DNA of 64,000 nt from Methanobacterium_D sp040373355 (lineage in GTDB: Archaea; Methanobacteriota; Methanobacteria; Methanobacteriales; Methanobacteriaceae), in the NCBI RefSeq assembly GCF_047495555.1, contig NZ_CP166866.1, positions 62,001 to 126,000 of the forward strand, written 5' to 3'. Within the stretch, counting starts at the first letter, position 1. Each line of letters starts with the position of its first letter. The translations under genes were made by a program, and so were the position numbers. Under the pieces are notes generated by a model, which was not told the DNA's origin, searched no databases, and saw only the letters and a list, made by a program, of their open reading frames with translations. Positions 54,588 to 63,671 of this stretch are shown here, in pieces.

Positions 54588-55115
54588 ATGAATATTATAA
54601 TTGGATCCAAAAATCCAGTAAAAATTAAAGCGGTTCAAAATATTCTAGAAAAGATTTACAATGAAGTTAGTGTCAATGGAGTAGATGTTGATTCTGGTGT
54701 TCCAGATCAGCCTTTTGGTAAAGATGAAACAATTCAAGGAGCAATCAATAGGGCTAAAAATGCATATTCCCCTGAGTTTGATTTAAGTGTAGGTATTGAA
54801 TCTGGTTTAATGGGAATAAGTGATTCAATTACAGGCTATATTGATTTACAATGGTGTGCAGTTTTTGATGGAGAAAAAATAACTCTTGGAGTTAGTTCTG
54901 GATTTGAATATCCTCCTCTTGTTATTGAAGAAGTTTTAAAGGGATTAGAAGTGGGTAACGTGATGGATAAAATAACTGGTGTGGATAATTTAGGTCAAAA
55001 AGAAGGTGCAGTTAGCTATCTTTCTAAAGGAATGCTTAACAGAACTGAAAATACTGAACAATGTGTTTTAACTGCAATGATCCCCCGAATGAATGAGGCA
55101 ATTTATTTTAAATAA
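54588..55115 (+). CDS. Inosine/xanthosine triphosphatase (YjjX family)
   Basis: House-cleaning NTPase of 175 residues. IIGSKNPVKIKAVQNIL at the start, VPDQPFGKDETIQGAINRAK and SVGIESGLMGI are diagnostic of the YjjX (DUF84) family that removes non-canonical purine triphosphates. GAGGAC precedes the ATG. 38 bases after coaD, probably co-transcribed. Confidence 0.92.
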   Translation: MNIIIGSKNPVKIKAVQNILEKIYNEVSVNGVDVDSGVPDQPFGKDETIQGAINRAKNAYSPEFDLSVGIESGLMGISDSITGYIDLQWCAVFDGEKITLGVSSGFEYPPLVIEEVLKGLEVGNVMDKITGVDNLGQKEGAVSYLSKGMLNRTENTEQCVLTAMIPRMNEAIYFK

Positions 55116-55311
55116 ATTTATTTAACATATTTTCCAATAAAGTTATTTTTATGAGGTTATTTGTATTAAAAATAATATATTAAAAGTTAAATATTAATAT
55201 AAACATTTAAAAAAGATTGGATACATTATAAGGATCATTTGAATAAAATATAATTAAGTGTAATTGTAATAATTATTTATGTTTTAATAATATGTATCCA
55301 TATAATTTCGT

Positions 55312-55497
55312 TTAAGTACCATTTCTAGCAGCACTCACGTTAGATCTTACGCTTTGTAAATCATTTTGCGTAAACATAGGAGTACTCTTAAAATAGGACT
55401 GGTATATTAATAATGCAGCAATAGCTATAACAATAACGCCACCAAATAATAAAATGTATTCAGCTGCGCCTTGACCGCGTTCATCATTTAAAAAAAT
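55312..55497 (-). CDS. Class III signal peptide pilin-like protein A (probable AUU start)
   Basis: About 61 residues: DERGQGAAEYILLFGG is the class III signal motif (cut before QGAAEY by EppA), followed by the hydrophobic helix VIVIAIAALLIYQSYF and a short Asn/Ser tail. It is nearly identical in the first 50 residues to protein C below. No ATG, GTG or TTG is available before the motif; ATT at 55497 lies 7 bases after AGGGGGG, which fits a start. ATC at 55503 would be too close. Third gene of a three-gene pilin operon. Confidence 0.72.
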   Translation of the reverse strand: MFLNDERGQGAAEYILLFGGVIVIAIAALLIYQSYFKSTPMFTQNDLQSVRSNVSAARNGT

Positions 55498-55536
55498 ATT
55501 GATACCCCCCTATAATTAAATAAAAATAGTTGGAAG

Positions 55537-55707
55537 TTACATTTTATTAATTGAGGAATTCTTTGCAGTATCTATAACGTCAGATACATTTCCTGCAACG
55601 GACTTAGAAATCCCAAATATGTAATTTCCTGCCACTATAACAAGAATAAGCAATGCTCCCATTAAAAGGATCATTTCTGCACTTATCTGGGCTCTTTCAT
55701 CTAACAT
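55537..55707 (-). CDS. Class III signal peptide pilin-like protein B
   Basis: 56 residues: MLDERAQISAEMILLMGALL shows the class III pattern (cut before QISAE), then ILVIVAGNYIF as the helix and a short tail (SKSVAGNVSDVID). GGAAG lies before the ATG. It lies between two very similar pilins but has its own sequence, as expected for minor subunits of methanogen pili. Confidence 0.85.
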   Translation of the reverse strand: MLDERAQISAEMILLMGALLILVIVAGNYIFGISKSVAGNVSDVIDTAKNSSINKM

Positions 55708-55731
55708 GTAACTTCCATTCCCAATTTAAGT

Positions 55732-55920
55732 TTATAGAGTGCTTTTAGAAGATACGTTACTTCTAACACTGTTTATGTCCTGTGAAGATGTCATGTTCCC
55801 ACTACCTGAGAAGTATGACTGGTAGATCAATAGTGCAGCGATAGCTATAACGATGACCCCACCGAATAATAAGATATATTCAGCTGCCCCTTGTCCTTTT
55901 TCGTCTTTTAAAAATTCCAT
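55732..55920 (-). CDS. Class III signal peptide pilin-like protein C
   Basis: 62 residues from the ATG at 55920; TGGAGGT lies 8 bases upstream, and an ATG at 55935 overlaps that site. MEFLKDEKGQGAAEYILLFG is the class III signal region, then VIVIAIAALLIYQSYF and a tail (TSSQDINSVRSNVSSKSTL). Probably the major pilin. A divergent gene starts 230 bases away. Confidence 0.88.
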   Translation of the reverse strand: MEFLKDEKGQGAAEYILLFGGVIVIAIAALLIYQSYFSGSGNMTSSQDINSVRSNVSSKSTL

Positions 55921-56152
55921 AGTTTTAACCTCCATTTAAGTTATGTATTTTTTTCTATGCATCTACTTCTATATAAAACATATACTTAATACTTTCCTAT
56001 TAGTTTTAGCCAATAATAAGAACTGTTGATCTATACATCACCCCACTTTATTTCTAAATCAAGTTTAATGGGTTATTGTCCTCACAAATACTATTACTTT
56101 TTATACTTCTTTGTGCATATATTCACATACAAAATATGAAATCGTGTATACT

Positions 56153-56704
56153 ATGCCCCGAAATAATTTAAGAGAGTTAACATTAGACATAATCAATGAA
56201 AATGAGCTTCCTAAACGGCAAATCCTTAAAGAAGTAAGAGAAAGGTCAGGCAAATCTGTATCTGATAAAACTCTAAATGAAATTTTAATGAACCTGCTTA
56301 GAGATGGAGATATATACATTACTGGTTATGATTTTAATGTTTATGAGGGTATGAAAAGAATTCAATCAATAAAGGCAGAGGGCATCATATTCGGCCAGGT
56401 AAAAACTAATCCTTTAGAAATAGGACTTCTCATCAACCAATTAGAAAGTAGTGATCCATCCGAGGTGAATGATGCATCCAATAAACTCAAAATGATTTTT
56501 AGAGGTAAAATAGAAGAATTTAATGATGGAACAGAAATAAAGAACATAAATGTTCTTTTTAATAAAATAATATATTATATGAACTGTCAACCAAAAGACC
56601 AGAAAGATATCCTTATAAATAAGCTCGCATGGAGTTTAAGCAACGAAGAAGGGTCAGCAGATTTATTGAAAAACCTCATAAGTTATGTAAATACTCATAA
56701 ATAA
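56153..56704 (+). CDS. Hypothetical protein, possible winged-helix start
   Basis: 183 residues from the ATG at 56153; the frame opens 14 codons earlier. Residues 1-70 (LRELTLDIINENELPKRQIL; DKTLNEILMNLLRDGDIYI) read like a winged helix. The remainder is helical (LLINQLESSDPSEVNDASNK; KDQKDILINKLAWSLSNEEG), like ARM-type repeats. No family is recognised. It is divergent from the pilin operon and could regulate it; only position suggests this. Confidence 0.6.
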   Translation: MPRNNLRELTLDIINENELPKRQILKEVRERSGKSVSDKTLNEILMNLLRDGDIYITGYDFNVYEGMKRIQSIKAEGIIFGQVKTNPLEIGLLINQLESSDPSEVNDASNKLKMIFRGKIEEFNDGTEIKNINVLFNKIIYYMNCQPKDQKDILINKLAWSLSNEEGSADLLKNLISYVNTHK

Positions 56705-56829
56705 TTTTAAATCTTACATATTAATTGTACCTAATTTAAATTATAATAATAAATCAGAGTTTAACAAACTCAATAGCATTATAAGTGACTTATTTTTGTA
56801 AATATTAATTTCTAAAGAGGATTTATTTA

Positions 56830-57972
56830 ATGAAAATTCTTATGATACCTTGCGGTATAGGCATTGGACATACTTCCCGCTGCATTGCACTTGCACAAGA
56901 ACTGCAGAAAAGAGGAGCAGAAGTTGTTTTTGCAAGTTATGGTTCCGGCTATAAAATGCTCAAAACACAGGGAAAATACAAAACAGCTAAATTACCAGAT
57001 ATTAAATTTTATGGTGATGATGGCGGATTTAATATTAAACATACTGCCAAAAAATCAGTTGATATGCCTTTTACTTTTCTTAAAAGTATATATCAAGAAT
57101 CGAAAATAATAAAAAAATTTAAACCAGATATTATTGTTGCAGACGCGCATTATTCAGTTCCTATAACCGCGAAAATCCTTGGAATACCTTGCATTCTTGT
57201 TACAAATGAATTAGCACTTAATTTTTCAAATCTTTATCTTGAAGAAAAAACAGTGCAGTACCTGGAAAATGGACTTAAAAAATTTATTACTGATGTTGTA
57301 AAGAAATGTGATGTTGTATTAATTCCGGATATTGAGAAATCTATAGAAGTTCCATCTAAGTTAAGAGAGACTACCATATTTACAGGCCCTTTTCTAAAAC
57401 AAAATATAAATGAAATTATGGATAAAAATAAGCTTAGAACAAAAATGGAATTTAAAGATGATGATCGAATAGTTTTAGTGACGGTTGGTGGAAGCGATTT
57501 TGGAAAAAGACTTCTTAGATGCGTATATGAAGCTTCAGAAAAGATAGAGTGTGATAAATTAATAATGATAACTGGCCCTCAAATAGATTCTAATTTTATA
57601 CCCACTTCGGATAAAATAATTAAAAAAGAATTTTTAGAAAATATAATGGAATGGATGAAGCTTTCTGACCTGATAATAAGCCTTGCAGGCCATACAACGA
57701 CAATGGAAATTGCTTCACTTGGGATCCCAAGTATAATTGTGCCCATTGAAAATCATTCTGAACAACTTAAAAATGCATCAACTATAGAAAGCTATGGTAT
57801 TTCTTATGTAAGACAAATTAACCAAATTAATTCTTATAGTCTTGCAGATGATATAAATAGAATTTTAGAGGATCAAGATTTAATGAAAAAAATTGAAATC
57901 ATTAAAAAAGAATTCTTAAAATACATTGGTACCCAAAAAGCGGCGGACATTATCTTTAAAATCGCTGAATAA
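56830..57972 (+). CDS. GT28/MurG-like glycosyltransferase
   Basis: 380-residue GT-B fold. MIPCGIGIGHTSRCIALAQE (acceptor N-terminal glycine loop), DIIVADAHYSVPITAKILGI, VLVTVGGSDFGKRLLR and LIISLAGHTTTMEIASLGIP (nucleotide-sugar site) are present. Relatives transfer GlcNAc or glucuronic acid to lipid-linked acceptors, so a role in pseudomurein or surface glycan synthesis is plausible. AGAGGATTTATTTA precedes the ATG. Confidence 0.87.
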   Translation: MKILMIPCGIGIGHTSRCIALAQELQKRGAEVVFASYGSGYKMLKTQGKYKTAKLPDIKFYGDDGGFNIKHTAKKSVDMPFTFLKSIYQESKIIKKFKPDIIVADAHYSVPITAKILGIPCILVTNELALNFSNLYLEEKTVQYLENGLKKFITDVVKKCDVVLIPDIEKSIEVPSKLRETTIFTGPFLKQNINEIMDKNKLRTKMEFKDDDRIVLVTVGGSDFGKRLLRCVYEASEKIECDKLIMITGPQIDSNFIPTSDKIIKKEFLENIMEWMKLSDLIISLAGHTTTMEIASLGIPSIIVPIENHSEQLKNASTIESYGISYVRQINQINSYSLADDINRILEDQDLMKKIEIIKKEFLKYIGTQKAADIIFKIAE

Positions 57973-58298
57973 TATAAACTTAGTATTTTAAGTACAATAT
58001 AAATAAATAAAAATGTTAAGAATACTATCAAATAATTTAAGTTTCTAAATATAACTTAATTAGAATCTGATGGATCTAATTTTATTTAATAAATTCCCAT
58101 ACTTCTTAATTAATTGAAATAAAACTATTTTTAGATTTATTATATTATATGATTAAGATTTAATTCTCCATAATTACTCAGAATAAATAATAAAAATGTT
58201 TTTATGTTATCATAGCTAATTTTACCATAGAGTTGTATTAAAGGGCCTATTCATTAACTATATAATGGAGGAAAAAAACATATAATTGGAGGCATCAA
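57973..58298. other. AT-rich intergenic stretch with a mini-frame
   Basis: No gene of substance. Just before the next gene ATGGAGGAAAAAAACATATAA encodes a six-residue frame that ends 8 bases before GGAGGCATCAAATG; this is probably chance, since its GGAGG lies within the frame. Confidence 0.3.
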
Positions 58299-59501
58299 AT
58301 GATCAATATAGTTATCACAGCTTTTGGAGTTATATTAATTATTGGGGGTTTTTATGCGATGTCTTTCGGATTTTCAACCCCTCCAAGCATATCTTTATTC
58401 TTTATTGGACTAATTTTAACAGTTATTGGGGCAATGTCAGTTATTATTTTTGGAAGTAAAATCGATACTGCCGAATTAAAAGCTATATCTTCGAAAAAGA
58501 AATCTAGTAATTCAAAAAAAGCTAAAGACCTTCCAAAACCTGCCATTAAAAAAACCGAAATACCTGAATCTCCAAAAAAGATACAACCAAAAATAGTTAA
58601 AAAACCAAAAGAGTCAGGCATTAGAAATCTAATTAATGATAGAAAGAAACCTCAAGAAGACAAGAAACAAGTTCTTCCTAAAAAAATTGAACCTAAGAAA
58701 ATAGAGCCTAAAAAGGTTACAGAAGAATCAAAAAAGCCAATACCTATTGCTGAAAATATTGAGAAGCCTAAAAAAATTAGGCCAATTGCTAAAAAACCTG
58801 TAAATGAAGAAGAACCTGTTAAAAGAAAAACACCTTCATTTGTGAGCAAACCTTCTGAAAATAAAGAAAAGCCCAAATTTAAGCCTAGTTTTACCATGGG
58901 CAGAAATATAGATTCATCAAACAAAACTTCTGATGATCAATACGTAAAGAATAGATTGGATAAATTAAAAGAGAATTATATAAAAAACGCTTCAGATATA
59001 GAGAATTTAATCGAAGAACGCCTTGATTCTTTTAAAGGGACAATAAATCAAATTAAATCTGAATCTAAAGATCCGAGTATAATCTGGTCATTTGATGCTG
59101 GAGATGTACAGGGAACTATGCAGGAAACTATTTTAAAAGCAAATAACAAAATATTGATGATGTATCCGTGGATTCGTAATATAGATGTAAGTGTTTTAAA
59201 GAGATTCATGGAAACTGAAAGCAAAATGATTATACAGGAAGCAAGCCTTGATGATGATGCATCCGTTGAACTGATAAAGCTACTTAAAGAAAATAATGTT
59301 AAAATAAGAACAATGCCTCATGTTCATACAATAGCCATAGTTTCCGATGAAGATAACGGCTTGATAATATCTACAGACCCAATATATGAGAGCTATGAAG
59401 TTGGAGTAGTTTATAAGGATCAAAAATCCATTGAAGAAATCGAAAGAATGTTTGAAGAAGCCTGGGAATTATCTCAAGAAGTCGATCTAGGCATAACTTA
59501 A
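58299..59501 (+). CDS. Membrane-anchored protein with Lys/Pro-rich linker and PLD-like C-terminal domain
   Basis: 400 residues. Two transmembrane helices (ITAFGVILIIGGFYAMSFGF; LFFIGLILTVIGAMSVIIFG), then about 140 residues of Lys/Pro/Glu-rich repeats (PKKIEPKKIEPKK and similar), a short coiled coil, and a C-terminal domain (GTMQETILKANNKILMMYPW; IRTMPHVHTIAIV; GLIISTDPIYESYEVGVVYK) that resembles TrmB/phospholipase D-like domains, with a degenerate catalytic motif. GGAGGC precedes the ATG. It shares a strand and close spacing with the next four genes. Function unknown. Confidence 0.65.
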   Translation: MINIVITAFGVILIIGGFYAMSFGFSTPPSISLFFIGLILTVIGAMSVIIFGSKIDTAELKAISSKKKSSNSKKAKDLPKPAIKKTEIPESPKKIQPKIVKKPKESGIRNLINDRKKPQEDKKQVLPKKIEPKKIEPKKVTEESKKPIPIAENIEKPKKIRPIAKKPVNEEEPVKRKTPSFVSKPSENKEKPKFKPSFTMGRNIDSSNKTSDDQYVKNRLDKLKENYIKNASDIENLIEERLDSFKGTINQIKSESKDPSIIWSFDAGDVQGTMQETILKANNKILMMYPWIRNIDVSVLKRFMETESKMIIQEASLDDDASVELIKLLKENNVKIRTMPHVHTIAIVSDEDNGLIISTDPIYESYEVGVVYKDQKSIEEIERMFEEAWELSQEVDLGIT

Positions 59502-59516
59502 TTTGGAGAAATACTT

Positions 59517-60215
59517 ATGGAAATAAGATGGTTTGGACATTCTGCCTTTGAAATAATATCTAATGAAAATTTAAAGATATTGATAGACCCGTTTATAAGT
59601 AATAATCCAGTATGTCCCATTACAGTGGAAGAAATTGAAGCAGATATTATCTGTGTTACACATGGACATTCTGATCATTTTGGAGATACAATGGAAATTG
59701 CAAACAGAACTGGTGCTGTTGTAATCAGTAATCACGAACATTCATTATATCTTGCAAAACAGGGCTTTGAAGTTGTAGGTATGAACATGGGTGGAACAGT
59801 TAAAATACATAATATCCAGATAACAATGGTTAATTCAGTTCATTCTTCAGATATGGACTTTATTGAAGAAGTAGGAGCCGGAGGAAGTTCTTGTGGATAT
59901 ATAATTCAACTTGAAAATGGTCGGAAAATTTATCATTCAGGAGATACCGGTATTTTCGGCGATATGAAAACTGTTATAAAAGATCTTTATAAACCAGATA
60001 TTGCTTTACTCCCAATAGGAGATAGATATACTATGGGTCCCTTTGAAGCTTCAATAGCAGCATCATGGATTGATGCCGAAGTTGTAATCCCCATGCATTA
60101 TAATACATTCCCTGTAATTGAGCAAGACCCCGAAAGGTATGCAAATATAGTAGAATCAATTAACAAAAATATGAAGGTTGTTATTCTTGAACCTGGCCAA
60201 ATATATAAAGAGTGA
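59517..60215 (+). CDS. UPF0173 metal-dependent hydrolase (beta-lactamase fold)
   Basis: 232 residues. RWFGHSAFEI, THGHSDHFGDT (HxHxDH), SVHSSD, YHSGDTGIFGDM and PMHYNTFP form the complete dimetal site of the UPF0173 group. TTGGAGAA precedes the ATG. Substrate unknown; relatives include phosphodiesterases. It abuts the GTPase gene (4-base gap). Confidence 0.9.
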   Translation: MEIRWFGHSAFEIISNENLKILIDPFISNNPVCPITVEEIEADIICVTHGHSDHFGDTMEIANRTGAVVISNHEHSLYLAKQGFEVVGMNMGGTVKIHNIQITMVNSVHSSDMDFIEEVGAGGSSCGYIIQLENGRKIYHSGDTGIFGDMKTVIKDLYKPDIALLPIGDRYTMGPFEASIAASWIDAEVVIPMHYNTFPVIEQDPERYANIVESINKNMKVVILEPGQIYKE

Positions 60216-60219
60216 TAGG

Positions 60220-60840
60220 ATGCAGAATATTTTCAGAAGATTCTTAAATAGACTTCTAGGTAAAGATAAAAAACTAAAAATAGGGCTTTATGGACACCCT
60301 AATTCTGGTAAAACGACATTAGCAAATAGAATGACTAGTGACTGGTTAGGAAAACCTTTAGGACTAGCATCAGAAGTTCCTCATGAAACAAGAAAAGTTT
60401 ACAGACAGGAAAGAGTAAATATAAGTCATAATGGTATTGATCTAAACTTTGATATAATTGACACTCCAGGAATAGCTACTAAAATAGATTACAAGAATTT
60501 CCTGCAGTATGGCCTATCCGAAGCAGAAGCTAAAGAGCGTGCAAAAGAAGCAACCAAAGGGATCATAGAAGCTATTAAATGGCTTGATGATGTTACAGGA
60601 GTTCTTTTAGTTGTAGATTCTACCAAAGATCCACTTACACAGGCAAATATAACCATAATTGGTAATTTAGAAGCTAGAAAGATTCCTTTTGTGATTGTAG
60701 CTAATAAAATTGATGTTCCTGAGTCATCTCCCGATCGCATAACCTCGGTGTTTCCCCAGCATGCCGTAGTTCCTATTTCTGCGCTTCATGGTGAAAATAC
60801 AGAAGATCTTTATGAAGCTATGCTAAAGAGGTTCAAATAG
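60220..60840 (+). CDS. Era-like small GTPase (ArvA/OapA-type)
   Basis: 206 residues from the ATG at 60220. The amphipathic basic start (NIFRRFLNRLLGKDKK) could touch membrane. G1 LYGHPNSGKTTLANRM, G3 IIDTPGIATK, G4 IVANKIDVPE. With DUF2073 and a zinc-ribbon protein following, it makes the conserved euryarchaeal trio that I recall being required for extracellular vesicle formation in Haloferax (ArvA-ArvB-ArvC). In methanogens the role is unproven. Confidence 0.88.
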   Translation: MQNIFRRFLNRLLGKDKKLKIGLYGHPNSGKTTLANRMTSDWLGKPLGLASEVPHETRKVYRQERVNISHNGIDLNFDIIDTPGIATKIDYKNFLQYGLSEAEAKERAKEATKGIIEAIKWLDDVTGVLLVVDSTKDPLTQANITIIGNLEARKIPFVIVANKIDVPESSPDRITSVFPQHAVVPISALHGENTEDLYEAMLKRFK

Positions 60841-60865
60841 AGAATATTGTTTCAGAGGTTTAAAA

Positions 60866-61234
60866 ATGAACGGTTTAAAAATGGATTTTCTATCTTCAGA
60901 CGCCCTTAATTCTCAAAGCAGCATACAAAAGGTCTCAATGATTGTGGAAAGAGTTAAAAGAGGCGATCTAGTAATTATGGAAGGGGGCTTGACTCCAGAA
61001 GAGGAAGCTGAGCTTATAGAAACCACCATGCGAGAAATAGATATTGAAAACTTTGTTGGAATTGACATTTATACCCTGGAAAAAGATAAAAAATCTCTTT
61101 TTGGAATGTCTAGAAAAAAAACAGTAGGATTAACCATTGTTGGACCGGCAAATGTAATGCAAACAGTTAAGAAAAAGTCTAATTTTCTCTCCATGATAGC
61201 AAGTCTTGGTGATTCTGGTGCATCTATGCATTAA
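60866..61234 (+). CDS. DUF2073 family protein (ArvB/OapB-type)
   Basis: 122 residues. LKMDFLSSDALNSQSSIQK, VKRGDLVIMEGGLTPEEEAE and FGMSRKKTVGLTIVGPANVM are conserved in archaeal DUF2073 proteins. CAGAGGTTT precedes the ATG. It lies 25 bases after the GTPase and overlaps the zinc-ribbon gene, so the three form one translational unit. No catalytic motif is visible. Confidence 0.87.
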   Translation: MNGLKMDFLSSDALNSQSSIQKVSMIVERVKRGDLVIMEGGLTPEEEAELIETTMREIDIENFVGIDIYTLEKDKKSLFGMSRKKTVGLTIVGPANVMQTVKKKSNFLSMIASLGDSGASMH

Positions 61235-61523
61235 ATGCGGATCTATATTCAAAGGAAATCCTGAAGATATACTTAAAGGATGTCCAGAGTGTGGAAGTCA
61301 CTTTTTTGAATATTACTCCGAATCTAGAGGGAATGATAAAAAAGAAGAACCTCGAGGAGAATCCGTTGAAACTATAATGGTCCATGGACACGGTATCTAT
61401 GAATTAGACCTCTCATCACTTCTAGAAGATGATTCAATAATTGTTTCTGATGAAGAAGGAAAATATCTTATTGACATTAATTTTTTACTTAAAAAGAAAA
61501 AAGATAGAGATATTACTAAATAA
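61218..61523 (+). CDS. Zinc-ribbon protein (ArvC/OapC-type)
   Basis: 101 residues from the GTG at 61218, preceded by GGTGAT; other GTG and TTG codons lie up to 61206. The zinc ribbon is LCIKCGSIF and GCPECGSHFF; the C-terminal part (IMVHGHGIYELDLSSLLEDD; KYLIDINFLLKKK) is a family-specific tail. It overlaps the DUF2073 gene by 17 bases. Confidence 0.87.
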   Translation: MHLCIKCGSIFKGNPEDILKGCPECGSHFFEYYSESRGNDKKEEPRGESVETIMVHGHGIYELDLSSLLEDDSIIVSDEEGKYLIDINFLLKKKKDRDITK

Positions 61524-61533
61524 TATTTAAAAT

Positions 61534-63510
61534 CTATCTTCTTCTAATACTCCTTTCATCAACAATATCTGCTTTACCTGATGGCAATACCCTTATCATA
61601 TCTTCTAAAGTAAAAATACGTTCCTCATCTATTTTTCTTAATATATCCCTTGCTAAAGCTTCTTTTTTAGTATAACCTGGCTTAATAATTATATAGTTAT
61701 CCGTATATTTTTTAACAGCATCTAGTGGACCTGCCATAATTCGTTCTCCTTCATAGTCCACTACTCCAACTGCAATTAAAAGTGTTGCTGCTCTTATATA
61801 ATTTCTACTTCCTCGGATAATAAATGCACCTTTAGCGACAAATTCTCCAGATTGAGGTGTTTTTGAAACCTGATCTGGATGGACCCAGTAAACATCCTGT
61901 GATCCGAATCCTTTTGTCCATGCACTGGAAAATGATGCTGCAAATGACGCTGCTTCTTCAATTGTTGTTTCTGGAATTTCTTTACCTTCACTTTTTATTA
62001 CAACAGAAGGTGCTCCATGTATATCTGAGTGAAGGTAAATGTCATTGTTTTCCATATATTTTTTAACGACCATTTCATTAGTATTTGCGTCTCTTCCACC
62101 AACTACTAAAAAGCCGTCTGAAGAAAGGAACCATCTAAGCTTTTCAAACCATTTGAGTTCTTTTTTAACTCTCTTTTCTGGAAGAGTTACCCGTTCCATT
62201 TCTATTTCTTTTTTGTTCCTTGCTTTTTCAATTTCTTTTTTAGTTTTATCTATTGCAATAAGAACTCCATTTATTTTTCTTTTTGCTTTTTTAGCTTTTT
62301 CATAATAAATTTCTGCGTTTTCTGGTATTGGTGTAGTTGCATCAACCAGTATGGCAGTATCATCAATTTTTAAACTGAGGTTTCCAAGTTTATCAAGGGA
62401 TTCAATTATTTGTGCCTCTTCCATGCCCTGTTTTTTAGCTTGTTTAAGTTTTAAGGCTATTTCTTTCCAAGAATATTTTTTTCTAGCTTCAGCAATAATA
62501 TCAAGGATATTTTGAATATTTCCATAGTTAGAATAAATTATATCTCCTTTCTTCTTTGATTCTCGGATAGTCTTATGAAATTTATCTAAAGTATCTTCCT
62601 GTATTTTAAGCCGTTTTTCAAATTTTTTAACTTCGGCACCCCATATGCCCTCATATTCATTTTTTATATCTTCTCTTACTTTGCTACTATAGAATTCATC
62701 TGCAGCAAGATTATAAGTGTCAAATGTTTCTTTTTCATAATTCTTATAAAATCTAAGATCTAGAGGTACAACGTCTTCTTTTTCCCCTCTAACTATTTGA
62801 GGGTTAAATCTAGATTCTTTTAAAGGCTCAAATAGTTCATAAATAGCACTGTATATTGAATCTATATCTTCAGAGCCTATTAATTCTGCAGGTGAATCTT
62901 TTTGGACTCCAGACCGCATTATAATTTCTTCAGCATAAATACCGCCTAATCCACTTCTTGCAAGAGTTCTTATAACATCTGTAGGTGAACTGTTAAATAA
63001 TTCTATAAGTTCATCTTTATCTAGCTCCAGAGGATTTATACCTTTTTTAGGAGGGTATTTGTAATCTTCTTTGGAAGATATTTTCCTATCACTCCATAAT
63101 TTACGTTTAAGTGGCAAAATAATTCTTCCCTCTTCATTTAAAAGGATTATATTACCCTTAGCAAATAATTCTACTACTAAAGTAAACCTCTGTTCTTTTT
63201 TAACCTGTAATTCAATTATTCTATCAAAATGATGCTGTCGGATGTCCTCTACTGTTGCACCTTTAATGTATTTTCTAAGGAGCATTGGAAAATTAGGCGG
63301 TATTTTTGGATTCGGTAGTGGATATTGAGTTAAATGCATTCGAATACCTGCTTGAAATACCACATCAACTCTTCCCCTACCAGATACATGAAATCTTATT
63401 AAAACCGTATCTTTAGTTGGTTGAAAGGCCTTATCTACCCTTGCACCCTTTAATACCTCTCTTAATTCATGACAAATAGCATAAATATCTACATTAGACA
63501 TATTTTTCAT
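61534..63510 (-). CDS. rqcH: NEMF/Rqc2/RqcH-family ribosome quality control protein
   Basis: Binds stalled large ribosomal subunits with peptidyl-tRNA and, in bacteria and eukaryotes, adds C-terminal tails. 658 residues from the ATG at 63510 (AAGGTG 6 bases before; the frame begins at GTG 63519). NFACT-N domain with LKGARVDKAFQPTKDTVLIR, a long coiled coil (about 290-450, KKEIEKARNKKEIEMERVTL), and NFACT-R/DUF814 domain with DIYLHSDIHGAPSVVIKSEG and YWVHPDQVSKTPQSGEFVAK. Convergent with the ArvC-type gene. Confidence 0.93.
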   Translation of the reverse strand: MKNMSNVDIYAICHELREVLKGARVDKAFQPTKDTVLIRFHVSGRGRVDVVFQAGIRMHLTQYPLPNPKIPPNFPMLLRKYIKGATVEDIRQHHFDRIIELQVKKEQRFTLVVELFAKGNIILLNEEGRIILPLKRKLWSDRKISSKEDYKYPPKKGINPLELDKDELIELFNSSPTDVIRTLARSGLGGIYAEEIIMRSGVQKDSPAELIGSEDIDSIYSAIYELFEPLKESRFNPQIVRGEKEDVVPLDLRFYKNYEKETFDTYNLAADEFYSSKVREDIKNEYEGIWGAEVKKFEKRLKIQEDTLDKFHKTIRESKKKGDIIYSNYGNIQNILDIIAEARKKYSWKEIALKLKQAKKQGMEEAQIIESLDKLGNLSLKIDDTAILVDATTPIPENAEIYYEKAKKAKRKINGVLIAIDKTKKEIEKARNKKEIEMERVTLPEKRVKKELKWFEKLRWFLSSDGFLVVGGRDANTNEMVVKKYMENNDIYLHSDIHGAPSVVIKSEGKEIPETTIEEAASFAASFSSAWTKGFGSQDVYWVHPDQVSKTPQSGEFVAKGAFIIRGSRNYIRAATLLIAVGVVDYEGERIMAGPLDAVKKYTDNYIIIKPGYTKKEALARDILRKIDEERIFTLEDMIRVLPSGKADIVDERSIRRR

Positions 63511-63671
63511 TAACAACACCTTAATATTAATTTATTAATAAACACGAGCGATTTAAAATATATTAGTATTAAATATGAATCTTAAATTTCTAGATAAAAC
63601 ATTTATTAGTAATCTTACCAATGTATATAAAGAATCTATTTTAATTAAAAATGCTCAAGTATATTTTGTTA

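Noticed and set aside
58264..58284. Six-residue leader peptide (ATGGAGGAAAAAAACATATAA) as an attenuator
   Set aside because: No run of regulatory codons or competing hairpins; likely a chance frame around a GGAGG sequence.
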